Assembly (NCBI GenBank): GCA_016711405.1
Contig: JADJSZ010000012.1
Location: forward strand, 62,001-126,000
Direction of reading: 5' to 3'
Length of the DNA: 64,000 nucleotides
Origin: Candidatus Hadersleviella danica
GTDB taxonomy: Bacteria > Chloroflexota > Anaerolineae > Promineifilales > Promineifilaceae
This document shows, piece after piece, positions 47,845-56,559 of this stretch. The notes under the pieces were generated by a model that saw only the letters and a program-made list of their open reading frames with translations, searched no databases and was not told the origin of the DNA. Position 1 is the stretch's first letter. Every line of letters starts with the position of its first letter. The translations under genes and the position numbers were made by a program.

Positions 47845-49184
47845 GTGAACTTCTTTTCTTCCTCTCCTATCAGGCGTATCGCTATGTTGAGTGTCCACAC
47901 CTGTCCGCTGGCCATGCTCGGCGGCAAAAAAACAGGTGGTATGAATGTCTATGTACGTGATTTGGCGGCCGAGCTCGGCCGCCTTGGCATTCAGGTGGAT
48001 GTATTCACCCGCTCTGAAGATATGTGCGAACCACAAGTGAGGCATGATTTGGGGTTTGGGGCGCGGGTCATCCACATCAAGGCGGGGCCAGAAGTGCCCG
48101 TCCGACCCGCCGATATTTTGACCCATTTGGACGAGTTTGTAGAAGGGGTGCTCGATTTTGCGGAAGAAGAAGCGGCTGAATACGACCTCATCCACAGCCA
48201 TTATTGGCTCTCGGGGCTGGTGGCCGAAGGGTTGCGCGACGCATGGGAGGTCGAGCGAGGGGTACGCATTCCCATTGTGCAAATGTTCCACACGTTGGGG
48301 CATGAAGAACCAAATCAACCCCACGGAAGCGGAACGCGCCCTCAAAGCCGCCTCGATGGCGAAACGCGCATCATCCATGAAATTTCCGATTGTGTGGTAG
48401 CGGCGACCCCTGCCGAAGAAACCCAATTGATGGCGCTCTATGGGGCTGACCCGCGCAAAATCGTGGTTATTGCGCCGGGGGTAGACCTCGGCCGTTTCCA
48501 ACCCATAGACCGCACGGCCGCCCGCAAGCAAATCGGCATCCCCTGTCAGGGTAAAAACATCATGTTCGTGGGGCGCATTGAGCCGCTCAAAGGGATTGAT
48601 ACCTTCATCGAAGCGGCGGCCATTTTACGCGACCACCACCCCGAAATGATGGCTTGCACTTGCTTTTCCATTGTGGGAGGCGACCCGTGGGCGGAAGATT
48701 TGGACGAGGAGATGGCTCGCTTGCAAGCCCTGAGCCGCCAATTGGGAGTGACCGATTTGGTGGGCTTTTTGGGGTCTAAAACCAAAATCTGCTCCCCTAT
48801 TATTATGCGGCGGCCGAAGTCGTCGTCATGCCCTCCCACTACGAAAGTTTCGGCCTTGTCGCCCTCGAGGCCATGGCGATGGGCACGCCTGTCATCGCCT
48901 CGGAGGTGGGTGGGCTGGCTTATCTGGTGCGCGACGGCCGTACAGGGTTCCACATCCCCCCCCGCAATCCCGCCATGTTGGCCGACCGCCTCTGTGTTTT
49001 GCTCAGCGACCGCGCCTTGCGCGATGAGTTAGGCCGCGAGGCTCGCCGCCACGCTTTGCAATACGATTGGGGCCTCATCGCGGGGCGTATTGCGGGTTTA
49101 TATGAAGAATTGACAGGATTGAGCCGCATTCCCGCCATTTCTGGGGTGCCACTAGGGTTGGATACCCACCAAATTTCCCTCTAG
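47845..49184 (+). CDS. MshA-like family 4 glycosyltransferase (frameshifted)
   Basis: About 447 residues. MLSVHTCPLAMLGGKKTGG MNVYVRDLAAELGRLG and the HSHYWLSG motif are close to retaining GT4 enzymes of the MshA (inositol-phosphate GlcNAc transferase) / sucrose-phosphate synthase type. FVGRIEPLKGIDTFIEAA and SHYESFGLVALEAMAMGTPV (E-x7-E) complete the donor site. The frame breaks at ctaaaacc near 48783; one more A gives SKNQNLLPYYYAAAEVV. Residues around 48300-48340 also read better in another frame (MKNQINPTEAERA). It stands 50 bp before a phosphatase gene of an actinobacteria-type cluster. Confidence 0.82.
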
Positions 49185-49236
49185 CTACCCTGCGCCACTA
49201 CTCCCCACTTTTGGTCTACCTGTGCTATCATCCAGT

Positions 49237-49896
49237 ATGGCTTATATTCTCTTGGTACGACACGGCGAAAATGAGTGGGTGAAGGAGCATCGGTTGGCGG
49301 GATGGATAGAAGGGGTTCACCTGAATGAGAACGGCCGTGAACAAGCACGACAAACGGCCGCCCACTTAGCGCATCTCCCCCTGACCCACATCTACAGTAG
49401 CCCGCTGGAGCGATGCCGCGAAACGGCCGAATTTATCGCCCAGTCCCACCAGCTTCCCATCCAATTTCTGCCCGAAATTGGCGAAGTGCGCTACGGCGAT
49501 TGGGAAGGGCAAAAAATTGCGGAACTGGCCAAAGAGCCATTGTGGCAGGTGGTGCAACATTTCCCCAGCCGGCTGGAATTCCCCGCAGGCGAAACCCTGC
49601 GCGGGGTGCAGAGCCGAGCGGTGGAGGTGTTGGAAAAGCTCGGCCGTGCCCACCCCGAACAAATGGTGGTCGTTTGCTCCCATGCCGACCTCATCAAATT
49701 GGTGTTGGCACATTATTTAGGGGTGCACATTGATTTGTTCCAACGCATTGTCATCTCTCCCGCTTCGGTGAGCATTGTTCATTTGCCCGCCAACGGCCGT
49801 ATTTACATCCTGCGCCTCAACGACGATGGCCCCATCAAAAAAATGGGTGGCGAAGAAAAGCCAGATGCCCCAGAAGTGGTGGCGGAAAACGAATAA
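49237..49896 (+). CDS. Histidine phosphatase family protein (MSMEG_4193-like)
   Basis: 219 residues of the phosphoglycerate-mutase superfamily. The RHG motif is LLVRHGENEWV (catalytic His about residue 9), with YSSPLERCRETAEF, the acid in GEVRYGDWEG and the second His in VVCSHADLIKLVLAHYLGV. The neighbours, DUF3090 and SCO1664-type genes, identify it with the actinobacterial trio usually annotated MSMEG_4193/DUF3090/SCO1664. The substrate is unknown; a phosphosugar is suggested by the GT4 upstream. I start at MAYILLVRHG. Confidence 0.85.
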   Translation: MAYILLVRHGENEWVKEHRLAGWIEGVHLNENGREQARQTAAHLAHLPLTHIYSSPLERCRETAEFIAQSHQLPIQFLPEIGEVRYGDWEGQKIAELAKEPLWQVVQHFPSRLEFPAGETLRGVQSRAVEVLEKLGRAHPEQMVVVCSHADLIKLVLAHYLGVHIDLFQRIVISPASVSIVHLPANGRIYILRLNDDGPIKKMGGEEKPDAPEVVAENE

Positions 49897-49901
49897 TGAT
49901 G

Positions 49902-49969
49902 GGTGTAGGGGTGTATTTGTGTATTGGTTTATTTTTAATACACGAGTACACCACTAAACTCTTACACCA
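49902..49969. repeat. Intergenic hairpin, family I
   Basis: gggtgtaggggtgtatttgtgtattgg is complementary to acacgagtacaccactaaactcttacacc. It separates the phosphatase from DUF3090. Confidence 0.75.
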
Positions 49970-50031
49970 GCAGTTTGTGAATATCGCTCATCAAAAATCA
50001 TCTCATTTATCGCTCAAAAAAAGGAAGTGCT

Positions 50032-50544
50032 ATGGCGCGACACATTGAATTAAACCCGGCTTCGCATGTCACCGTGGGCACAATCGGTGAACCGGGACAG
50101 CGCGTCTTTTACCTGCAAGGGAGCAAGACTGACCACCTGATTACGCTGGTTATTGAAAAGCAACAGGCGGCGGCCTTGGCCGATAGTCTCATTCAACTGT
50201 TGCAACAACTTGGTCAGTCGGTCAGCGTTGAACCCCACGCTGAGGGACAGTGGACGGCCGATTTGCGCTTGCGCGAGCCAATCGAAGTGCTGTTTCGGGT
50301 GGGGCAACTGGGCTTGGGCTACAGCGATGATGTGCAACGCATTGTCATCCTCACCTATGAATTGGTGGAAGAGGGCATCGAACCCAACATGGTTAGCTTT
50401 TGGATTACCATTGCCCAAGCCCGCATTTTGGTGCCGCGCATCGCCGCCTTGGTCAAATCGGGACGGCCGTTGTGTGGCAACTGTGGCTTGCCCATTGATA
50501 TGGCGGGTCATTTTTGCCCCAACCGCAATGGGCACAAGCACTAG
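50032..50544 (+). CDS. DUF3090 family protein
   Basis: 170 residues: FYLQGSKTDHLITLVIEKQQ AAALADSLIQLLQQLG, LGYSDDVQRIVILTYELVEE and a C-terminal LCGNCGLPIDMAGHFCPNRNGHKH with a CxxC...H...C...H zinc pattern (CPRxNGY/H is the family end). The function is unknown. It is preceded by a good AAGGAAG ribosome site. It lies between the histidine phosphatase and the SCO1664-like gene, the order conserved in actinobacteria, so the three probably act in one pathway. Confidence 0.85.
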   Translation: MARHIELNPASHVTVGTIGEPGQRVFYLQGSKTDHLITLVIEKQQAAALADSLIQLLQQLGQSVSVEPHAEGQWTADLRLREPIEVLFRVGQLGLGYSDDVQRIVILTYELVEEGIEPNMVSFWITIAQARILVPRIAALVKSGRPLCGNCGLPIDMAGHFCPNRNGHKH

Positions 50545-50547
50545 CCA

Positions 50548-50607
50548 GTTAAAGTGCTGAGTGCCGAAGTAACTTGAACTCAGCACTCACCACACCTCAG
50601 CACTCTT
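50548..50607. repeat. agtgctgagtgcc / cagcactcacc words (family D)
   Basis: aaagtgctgagtgcc pairs with ctcagcactcacc...ctcagcactctt. It lies between DUF3090 and the SCO1664-like gene. Confidence 0.75.
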
Positions 50608-50608
50608 T

Positions 50609-51331
50609 ATGTTTCCCACGGCCGAACATCTCCGCATCCTCACCGAAGGAACGCTCCAAACCGCTGGCCTTGTCCCGTGGGGGTCTAACTATACCTTCCT
50701 CATGGTTGTCAGCGAGGGCGAGCAAGAGCATCAGGCCATTTACAAGCCTCAGCAGGGGGAACGGCCGTTATGGGATTTCCCCACAGGCACACTCTGTTTG
50801 CGCGAACGAGCCGCCTATCTGGTCAGCGAAGTCCTTGGGTGGCAAATTGTGCCCCCCACAATTTTGCGCGATGGCCCCCGTGGCTTTGGCTCGGTGCAAA
50901 CCTTTATCGAACACGACCCCGAGGAGACCTATTTTAATTTTCAAGGGCAAGCCCATTTTGAGAGCCAACTGCAAAAAATCGCTTTATTTGATATAGTCAC
51001 CAACAATGCCGACCGCAAAGGTGGCCATGTGATTCGTGACACGGCCGAACAATTATGGGGCATTGACCACGGCCTGTGCTTTCACCCCGAAAACAAACTC
51101 CGCACCGTCATTTGGGATTATGCAGAGCAACCCATCCCGCCCACTTATTTGGCGGATTTGGAACGATTGCGGGGTGGTTTGGCCACGGCCGAACCGTGGG
51201 CAGAAGAGTTGCGGCAACACCTCAACCGCCACGAGTTACAAGCCCTTGAAAAGCGTCTACGCACGTTGCTCACTCAGCCCAAATTTATCACCCCCGGCCG
51301 TGGCCGACATTACCCGTGGCCGCTGGTATAA
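50609..51331 (+). CDS. SCO1664 family protein, PI3/4-kinase-like fold
   Basis: 240 residues. NYTFLMVVSEGEQEHQAIYK PQQGERPLWDFPTGTLCLRE has an ATP-lysine-like YKP. The catalytic-loop-like FDIVTNNADRKGGHV and a metal-loop-like WGIDHGLCFH match atypical (PI3/4-kinase or HipA-like) kinases; FHPENKLRTVIWDY and GRGRHYPWPLV are also family features. The activity is unproven. In actinobacteria this gene accompanies DUF3090 and a histidine phosphatase, often near mshC; here an MshA-like GT4 begins the cluster. A kinase/phosphatase pair around a sugar phosphate is my inference. Confidence 0.8.
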   Translation: MFPTAEHLRILTEGTLQTAGLVPWGSNYTFLMVVSEGEQEHQAIYKPQQGERPLWDFPTGTLCLRERAAYLVSEVLGWQIVPPTILRDGPRGFGSVQTFIEHDPEETYFNFQGQAHFESQLQKIALFDIVTNNADRKGGHVIRDTAEQLWGIDHGLCFHPENKLRTVIWDYAEQPIPPTYLADLERLRGGLATAEPWAEELRQHLNRHELQALEKRLRTLLTQPKFITPGRGRHYPWPLV

Positions 51332-51334
51332 TCA

Positions 51335-51531
51335 AGATAGAGACGAGAGATAGAGATAGAGGAAACACGATAGGCTAAACAATTGAGTTCCCCTCTATCT
51401 CTATTGTGTAAAGGATTCCTCTACCCGAGTAAATAGTAAGTAGTGAGTAGTATGGAACTACTCACTACTCACTTTTCATCCGTGCGTGTGCGACTTACCT
51501 CATCCACAACTATCTCTATCTGAATAGTTAC
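51335..51531. mobile_element. Composite repeat related to the GTAACTATTCAG MITE
   Basis: The outer part has the gagatagagatagagg words and the acacgataggctaaacaa core of MITE copies 1 and 3, and its right end CTGAATAGTTAC (51520-51531) is intact; the left end is lost. It is split by a second hairpin (about 51408-51500) of gtaagtagtgagtagt words flanked by TGTAAAGGATTC and GCGTGTGCGACT. A homologous composite lies inverted at 53573-53772. Confidence 0.7.
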
Positions 51532-51556
51532 TTAAACCTTACCCCTTGACATCGCT

Positions 51557-52642
51557 ATGGCGGAAAAAATCTTAGTGGTGGACGACCATGCGGAAACGCT
51601 CAATCTCGTCTCTGTTATTCTTAAACGGCAGGGGTATGAGGTGCATACGGCTGGCTCTGGCCCAGTTGGATTAAATTTGGCCGAGCAGGTAGACCCCCAT
51701 CTCATCCTACTCGATGTGATGATGCCTGAAATGGATGGTTACGAAGTGTGCCGCCGTCTGCGTGGGCACACCACCTTGCACGATGTGCCCATTATCCTCT
51801 TCACCGCCAAATCTCAGCCGGGCGAAAAGTGGGAAGGGTTTCAAGCGGGAGCCACCGATTATTTGGTTAAACCAACCAATACCGAAGAATTGGGCAAACG
51901 GGTACGCATGATTTTAGACCAATCGCCCCGTGCCCAAACCCAACAAAACCAGCTGCACTCGGCGCAAACAACAGTTGTTTCGCCATTGGTGGCTCCCAAA
52001 AGCCATTTGGTAGGGGTGGTTGGGGTGCGCGGCGGGGTGGGCACAACCACCACAGCCATTAACCTCGCTTTTTGTTTGGCTCAAGCCAGCCAAGAGACGC
52101 TTCTGGTGGATTTAGATTTTCGGCAAGGGCATGTGGGGTTGTACCTGAACAACAAGGCCGCCGAAAGCCTGAATAGCTTGGCCACGGCCGATGTCAATTA
52201 CCTGACGGGCGAACTCAAAAAACAGATTACCCCTCATAGCGAACACCTCAACTTTTTGTTGAGCAAACCCAATGTCAACAACCAACGTCCCACGCTTGAA
52301 GTGGAGCAGGTGCCTTACTTCACCGAAGCTCTGCAATCGATTGGGGGGCAAATTGTTCTCGATTTGGGGCACGGCATCACCTCCATTAATCAACCCATTT
52401 TTGAGCGGTTAGACCAATTGGTCGTCTGCTTGCGCCCTGAAAGAGTGGCTATTTCGGCCGCCAAGCAGTTGCTCTCCAGCCTCGGCCGTATTTTGCCCAG
52501 CACCGCCCAAATGCATGTGCTTATGTTGGAATTTGGCCAAGGGGCGGCCTTACCCCGCAAAGCAGTCGAAAATTTTATTGGCCACCCCCTCCACTTCGAG
52601 CTAATCATCTCTCCCACTAGATATGCTCCAAGCAGTGAATAG
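51557..52642 (+). CDS. Receiver-ParA/CpaE-like ATPase fusion (frameshift near the end)
   Basis: 361 residues as read. Residues 1-120 are a receiver with intact phosphosite (ILVVDDHAETLN, LILLDVMMPEMDGYEV, ILFTAKSQ, LVKPTNTEEL). After a Gln-rich linker comes a CpaE/TadZ-type P-loop domain with a deviant Walker A (GVRGGVGTTTTAINLA), VDLDFRQGHVG and VLDLGHGI. TadZ proteins place pilus machines at the pole; no tad genes are present. Past 52613, another frame to 52730 (DMLQAVNSAKPLVQSAPTAE) fits the family C-terminus, so one base is probably extra near 52615. Confidence 0.82.
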   Translation: MAEKILVVDDHAETLNLVSVILKRQGYEVHTAGSGPVGLNLAEQVDPHLILLDVMMPEMDGYEVCRRLRGHTTLHDVPIILFTAKSQPGEKWEGFQAGATDYLVKPTNTEELGKRVRMILDQSPRAQTQQNQLHSAQTTVVSPLVAPKSHLVGVVGVRGGVGTTTTAINLAFCLAQASQETLLVDLDFRQGHVGLYLNNKAAESLNSLATADVNYLTGELKKQITPHSEHLNFLLSKPNVNNQRPTLEVEQVPYFTEALQSIGGQIVLDLGHGITSINQPIFERLDQLVVCLRPERVAISAAKQLLSSLGRILPSTAQMHVLMLEFGQGAALPRKAVENFIGHPLHFELIISPTRYAPSSE

Positions 52643-52788
52643 TGCCAAACCACTCGTGCAAAGTGCCCCCACGGCCGAGGCCACCCGCACCTTCCGCAAA
52701 CTCGCCCACCAACTCATCCCCGCCCGCTAACCCACCCCCAAACTTAAACTGACCGACTGAAAAACTGAGAGACAAACCGACTAAAACC

Positions 52789-53568
52789 ATGCTCGCGCCC
52801 ATTCTGCACGCCCAACAACTCTTACAGCAGGCGCGTTACGTAGTCGCCCTTACAGGGGCAGGGATTAGCACCCCCTCGGGCATTCCCGATTTTCGCACCC
52901 GCGAATCGGGCTTGTGGGCCGAATCTGACCCCAGCGAGGTGGCCACCATTCAGGCATTTCGCCGCTATCCCGAGAAGTTTTATCGTTGGATACGGCCGTT
53001 GGCCGACAAAATCTTGGCCGCCCAACCCAACGCCGCCCATCTTGCCCTCAAAGAGTTAGAGCGGTTCGGCCCCCTGCGGAGCATCATCACCCAAAATATA
53101 GACATGCTCCATACCAAAGCTGGTTCGCGTGTTTTGCACGAACTGCACGGCCACCTCCGCGAAGCCGAGTGCCTGACCTGCCGCCAAAAGTACAATGCCG
53201 AAGGACGTTTGCAGACCTTTATCAGCGAAGGAATCATCCCCCTGTGCCACCATTGTGGCGATGTACTCAAGCCGTGTGTGACGCTCTTTGGCGAACAATT
53301 GCCGTGGCACGCCTTGCACCACGCCGAACAAGAAGCGTTGCGCTGTGATGTGATGCTGGTGGTGGGTTCTTCGTTGGAAGTTGCCCCCGCAGGTGATTTG
53401 CCCGAACGAGCCTTTTACAATGGAGCCAAACTCATTATGGTTAATTTTGGCCCCACCCACCTTGACCATTTGGCCGCAGTAGTTATTCGGGCCGATGCGG
53501 CCGAAATCCTCCCCCAACTCGCCGCCCCTTTCATTGTCCAAAACTGCGAAAACGCCCCCGCTTTGTAG
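52789..53568 (+). CDS. Sir2-family NAD-dependent deacylase
   Basis: 259 residues. ALTGAGISTPSGIPDFRTRE SGLW (NAD site), ITQNIDMLH, the catalytic His in VLHELHGHL, and two zinc pairs (CLTCRQK and CHHCGD) are all present, followed by VTLFGEQLPW and VVGSSLEVAPAGDLP. It removes acyl groups from lysines using NAD. It stands between the receiver-ParA protein and the sensor kinase without an acetyltransferase or CoA-synthetase partner. Numerous CGGCCG words; ordinary composition. Confidence 0.93.
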   Translation: MLAPILHAQQLLQQARYVVALTGAGISTPSGIPDFRTRESGLWAESDPSEVATIQAFRRYPEKFYRWIRPLADKILAAQPNAAHLALKELERFGPLRSIITQNIDMLHTKAGSRVLHELHGHLREAECLTCRQKYNAEGRLQTFISEGIIPLCHHCGDVLKPCVTLFGEQLPWHALHHAEQEALRCDVMLVVGSSLEVAPAGDLPERAFYNGAKLIMVNFGPTHLDHLAAVVIRADAAEILPQLAAPFIVQNCENAPAL

Positions 53569-53572
53569 CTCA

Positions 53573-53772
53573 GATAGAGCTAGGAGATAGAGAGTTGCGT
53601 ATGAGACCAGTCACACACGCAAAGATAAAAAGTGAGTAGTGAGTAGTAAGTAGTGACAAACTACTCACTATTTACTACTTACGATTTACCAGAATCCTTT
53701 ACATAGTAGGGGAACCCCTAATAGACCAACCAACCACATATCCCTCTATCTCTATCTCAACACTCTATCCCC
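53573..53772. mobile_element. Inverted composite copy of the element at 51335-51531
   Basis: Ends with gagatagagctaggagatag and ctctatctctatctc. The centre holds agtgagtagtgagtagtaag / ctactcactatttactacttacg and GAATCCTTTACA, the complement of the inner-element end seen at 51408. The left tip GTAGCTCAGATAGAG looks like a decayed GTAACTATTCAGATAGAG. Same nested organisation, opposite orientation. Confidence 0.65.
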
Positions 53773-53774
53773 CC

Positions 53775-54962
53775 ATGTCCAAAGCCAACCCCATCAGCAA
53801 CCACCATCTCTATCGGTTATTGGAAATTAGCACCATGCTCAGTTCCACGCTGGATTTGGGGCAATTGCTGGAGATGGTTATTCAGGTAGCGGCCGAGTTG
53901 ACCGACATGGAACACGCTTCCCTGCTCTTGCTCGGCAAAGCCAGCCATCAGCTTGAATTTGTGGCGACCAGCAACGAACCCGCCTTGGTGGGCATGGCCG
54001 TACCCATCGAGCGGAGCATTGCAGGCTGGGTGTTAACACACGCCGAGCCGCTCATCCTTGATAAGGTGCATCAGGACAAGCGACATTATCAGGAAGTGGC
54101 GAAAGTCACGGATGTGATTACCGAATCAATGATTGCCGTGCCCCTCATCTACAAAGGCGTGGTGATGGGTGTGTTGGAGGCGATTAACAAACGAGAGGGG
54201 AGGGTTTGCTCCCCCCAAGATGTTATCTTGCTCTCGGCGTTGGCTTCGCAAGCGGCCGTGGCCATTACCAACGCCCACCTCTTCCAACAAACCGACATTA
54301 TTGCCGAGATTATGCACGAGCTAAAAACCCCCCTGCTGGCCTTGCAGGCGGCCACGGAACTGATGGAACGGCCGGATTTACCCCCCCAAAAGCAAAAAAT
54401 TATTGTGCAGATGCTGAAGCAAGAGGGGGAGCGCATGAAGCGCATGGTGCAAGGGTATTTGGAATTGGCGCGGTTCGATTCGGGGCGGATTAAGTTGAAG
54501 CAAGAGGTGGTGAATTTAGAGGCGTTGGTGGCGGAAGTGGTGGAAATGCAACGGCCGCAGGCGGCTCAGAAAGAGATAGGCATTGTCATTGCCACGGAAG
54601 AAAACCTGCCTATTTTTACGGGCGATGAGGACAAATTGCGCCAGCTTCTGCTTAACCTCATCAGCAACGCCATTAAATATAACCGTGTAGGTGGGCAAAT
54701 TGAGGTACGTCTCACGGCCGTGGGGGATGAGCTGACGTTGGCCGTGGAAGATACAGGGCCGGGCATCGCCCCCGCAAACTTGGCTCGCCTGTTCGAGCGG
54801 TTTTACCGCGTTCCCGGCAGTGAAGGGTACACCGAAGGCACAGGCTTAGGGCTTTCCATCGCCCAAAAAATTGTGGAAGCGCACCACGGCCGTATCCAAG
54901 TTACCAGCGAATTGGGTAAGGGAACCACCTTCTACTGCATCTTTACCCTCAACAAAGAATAA
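53775..54962 (+). CDS. GAF-domain sensor histidine kinase
   Basis: 395 residues, soluble. Residues about 15-175 are a GAF domain (LLEISTMLSSTLDLGQLLEM to VAITNAHLFQQ). HisKA follows with H-box EIMHELKTPLLALQAA (about 180). HATPase has N-box LLNLISNAIKYNRV, G1 VEDTGPGIAP, F-box FERFYRVPG and G2 GTGLGLSIAQKIVEAH. It lacks a receiver or membrane segment and so senses an intracellular signal. The receiver-ParA protein two genes upstream could be its target; this is inference. The last residues (NKE) and stop lie in a repeat. Confidence 0.92.
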   Translation: MSKANPISNHHLYRLLEISTMLSSTLDLGQLLEMVIQVAAELTDMEHASLLLLGKASHQLEFVATSNEPALVGMAVPIERSIAGWVLTHAEPLILDKVHQDKRHYQEVAKVTDVITESMIAVPLIYKGVVMGVLEAINKREGRVCSPQDVILLSALASQAAVAITNAHLFQQTDIIAEIMHELKTPLLALQAATELMERPDLPPQKQKIIVQMLKQEGERMKRMVQGYLELARFDSGRIKLKQEVVNLEALVAEVVEMQRPQAAQKEIGIVIATEENLPIFTGDEDKLRQLLLNLISNAIKYNRVGGQIEVRLTAVGDELTLAVEDTGPGIAPANLARLFERFYRVPGSEGYTEGTGLGLSIAQKIVEAHHGRIQVTSELGKGTTFYCIFTLNKE

Positions 54963-54963
54963 C

Positions 54964-55050
54964 GTTATTCGTGATTCGTTACTGGTTATTGGGACGCTTG
55001 TCACCCACAACCAATAACCAATAACGAGTAACCAATAACCCATAACCAAT
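54964..55050. repeat. Intergenic hairpin, family B
   Basis: gttattcgtgattcgttactggttattgg is complementary to ccaataaccaataacgagtaacc. It lies between the kinase and trxB, adjoining both. Confidence 0.8.
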
Positions 55051-55054
55051 CAAT

Positions 55055-55992
55055 ATGAACACCGAAACAAAACACGAAAAAGTAGTCATCATCGGCTCTG
55101 GGCCAGCGGGGTTAACGGCCGCGCTCTACACTGGCCGTGCTATGCTCAGTCCCCTTGTCATTGTCGGCGACCAACTGGGGGGGCAAATCGCCCTCTCGGC
55201 CGAGGTCGAAAACTACCCCGCCTTCGAGGACGTGATTAGCGGCTTCGATTTGACCGACAGAATGCAAAAGCAAGCGGCCAAATTTGGGGCACGCTACGAT
55301 TATGACCGCGTGGTCAGCGTGGATTTAACCCACGGTCCCCCTTCACCATCACCACCCACAACAACGTCTATTCGGCCGAGGCACTCATCATCACTGCTGG
55401 GGCTTCCCCCCGCAAATTGGGCATCCCCGGCGAAGACACCTACTGGGGGCGCGGCGTAAGCACCTGCGCCACCTGCGATGGCTTCTTTTACCGAGGCAAA
55501 AAAGTGGTTGTCGTTGGGGGTGGGGATAGTGCCCTCGAAGAAGGGCTGTTCCTGACCAAATTTGCCAGCGAAGTGACCATTATTCACCGCCGCGACAAAT
55601 TGCGGGCTGGCCCCACCCTGCAAAAACGCGCCTTTGCCAGCGAAAAAATCCGCTTTGTGTGGGATACGGCCGTGGACGAAGTCCTCGGCAACGGCACCAG
55701 CGTCACAGGGGTGAAAATGACCAACCTCAAGACAGGCGAACAGAGCGAGATGGACACCGATGGCTTCTTCCTGTTCATCGGCCATATTCCCAACAGCCAA
55801 ATTTTCGAAGGGCAGGTGGAGTTGGACGAGCAAGGAACCATCATTGGCGATGAATTGATGCGCGCCAGTGTGGAGGGGGTCTTTGTGGCGGGCGAAATCG
55901 TAGATTCCGTCTACCGCCAAGTGGCCACCTCCGTCGGCCAAGGGTGCGCGGCGGCCATGTCGGCCGAACGCTGGCTCGCGGCACGGGAATAA
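55055..55992 (+). CDS. trxB: Thioredoxin reductase (frameshifted)
   Basis: About 313 residues. FAD-binding GSGPAGLTAALYTGRA, redox-active CATCDGFFYRG, NADPH-binding GGGDSALEEGLFLTKFA and the C-terminal GEIVDSVYRQVATSVGQGCAAA are all intact. It keeps thioredoxin reduced with NADPH. The frame breaks at CCCCC near 55338; six C give HGPPFTITTHNNVYSAEALI and join the two halves exactly, so I read it as a functional gene with a base error. No thioredoxin gene is adjacent. Confidence 0.9.
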
Positions 55993-56056
55993 ATGTAAAA
56001 GTGAGAAGTGAAAAGTAAGACGTATTGCCTTACTTTTCACTTCTCACTTTTTACTG
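55993..56056. repeat. Intergenic hairpin, family F
   Basis: gtaaaagtgagaagtgaaaagtaag is complementary to cttacttttcacttctcacttttt. It lies between the convergent trxB and RNase P RNA genes and is probably their shared terminator. Confidence 0.8.
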
Positions 56057-56063
56057 TATCAAT

Positions 56064-56429
56064 CCTCAAGTTGGCCTATAAGCCGCATTCTGTGCCACCT
56101 TGCGGTGGTGGTGATCATCTATCTGGGACGGCCGTCGCCGGCCGCCTCATGCAGTCTACCCGAGTGCTATTGAGCGAGCCGCCCTAACACTCTGCTTGAC
56201 CTTGCTCCCGGTGGGGTTTGCCTAGCCAGCGACATCACTGCCCCTGCTGGTGGTCTCTTACACCACCTTTTCACCCTCACAACTAGCCTTGCGGCCGTTG
56301 CAATTCGTTCTCTGTTGCACTTGCCGTCGGGTCGCCCCGCCTAGCTGTTAGCTAGCACCGTGCTCTGTGGAGTGCGGACTTTCCTCACCACGGCCGAAAC
56401 CGTAGCGCGACCACCCAGCCAACTTGAGG
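56064..56429 (-). ncRNA. rnpB: RNase P RNA, bacterial type A
   Basis: About 366 nt on the minus strand. The ends CCTCAAGTTGGC and GCCAACTTGAGG pair to form P1. The conserved core GAGGAAAGTCCGCACTCCAC (56375-56394 on + as complement) and the 3' segment CAGAATGCGGCTTATAGGCC are diagnostic. The RNA is the catalytic part of the enzyme that cuts tRNA 5' leaders. It is interrupted by CGGCCG words in P-loop positions (for example 56128), so the genome-wide word has entered even a structural RNA. An SD-like promoter is not clear because a family F repeat adjoins it. Confidence 0.95.
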
Positions 56430-56440
56430 AAAGGGGATTG

Positions 56441-56553
56441 TATAGTAAAAGGTGAAAGGTAAAAAGGTTGTTGTAGGGGTAGGCCTTGTGCCTACCCTAA
56501 GAACTGGGCAACCACAAGGGTTGCCCCTACTTTTCACTTCTTACTTCACTTCC
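56441..56553. repeat. Family F words enclosing a ggggcaacccttgtgg palindrome
   Basis: gtaaaaggtgaaagg (56445-56462) and cttttcacttcttactt (56530-56548) enclose ttgtaggggtaggccttgtgcctacc and its partial complement. The inner word recurs at 61487-61550. Confidence 0.7.
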
Positions 56554-56559
56554 CCACCC

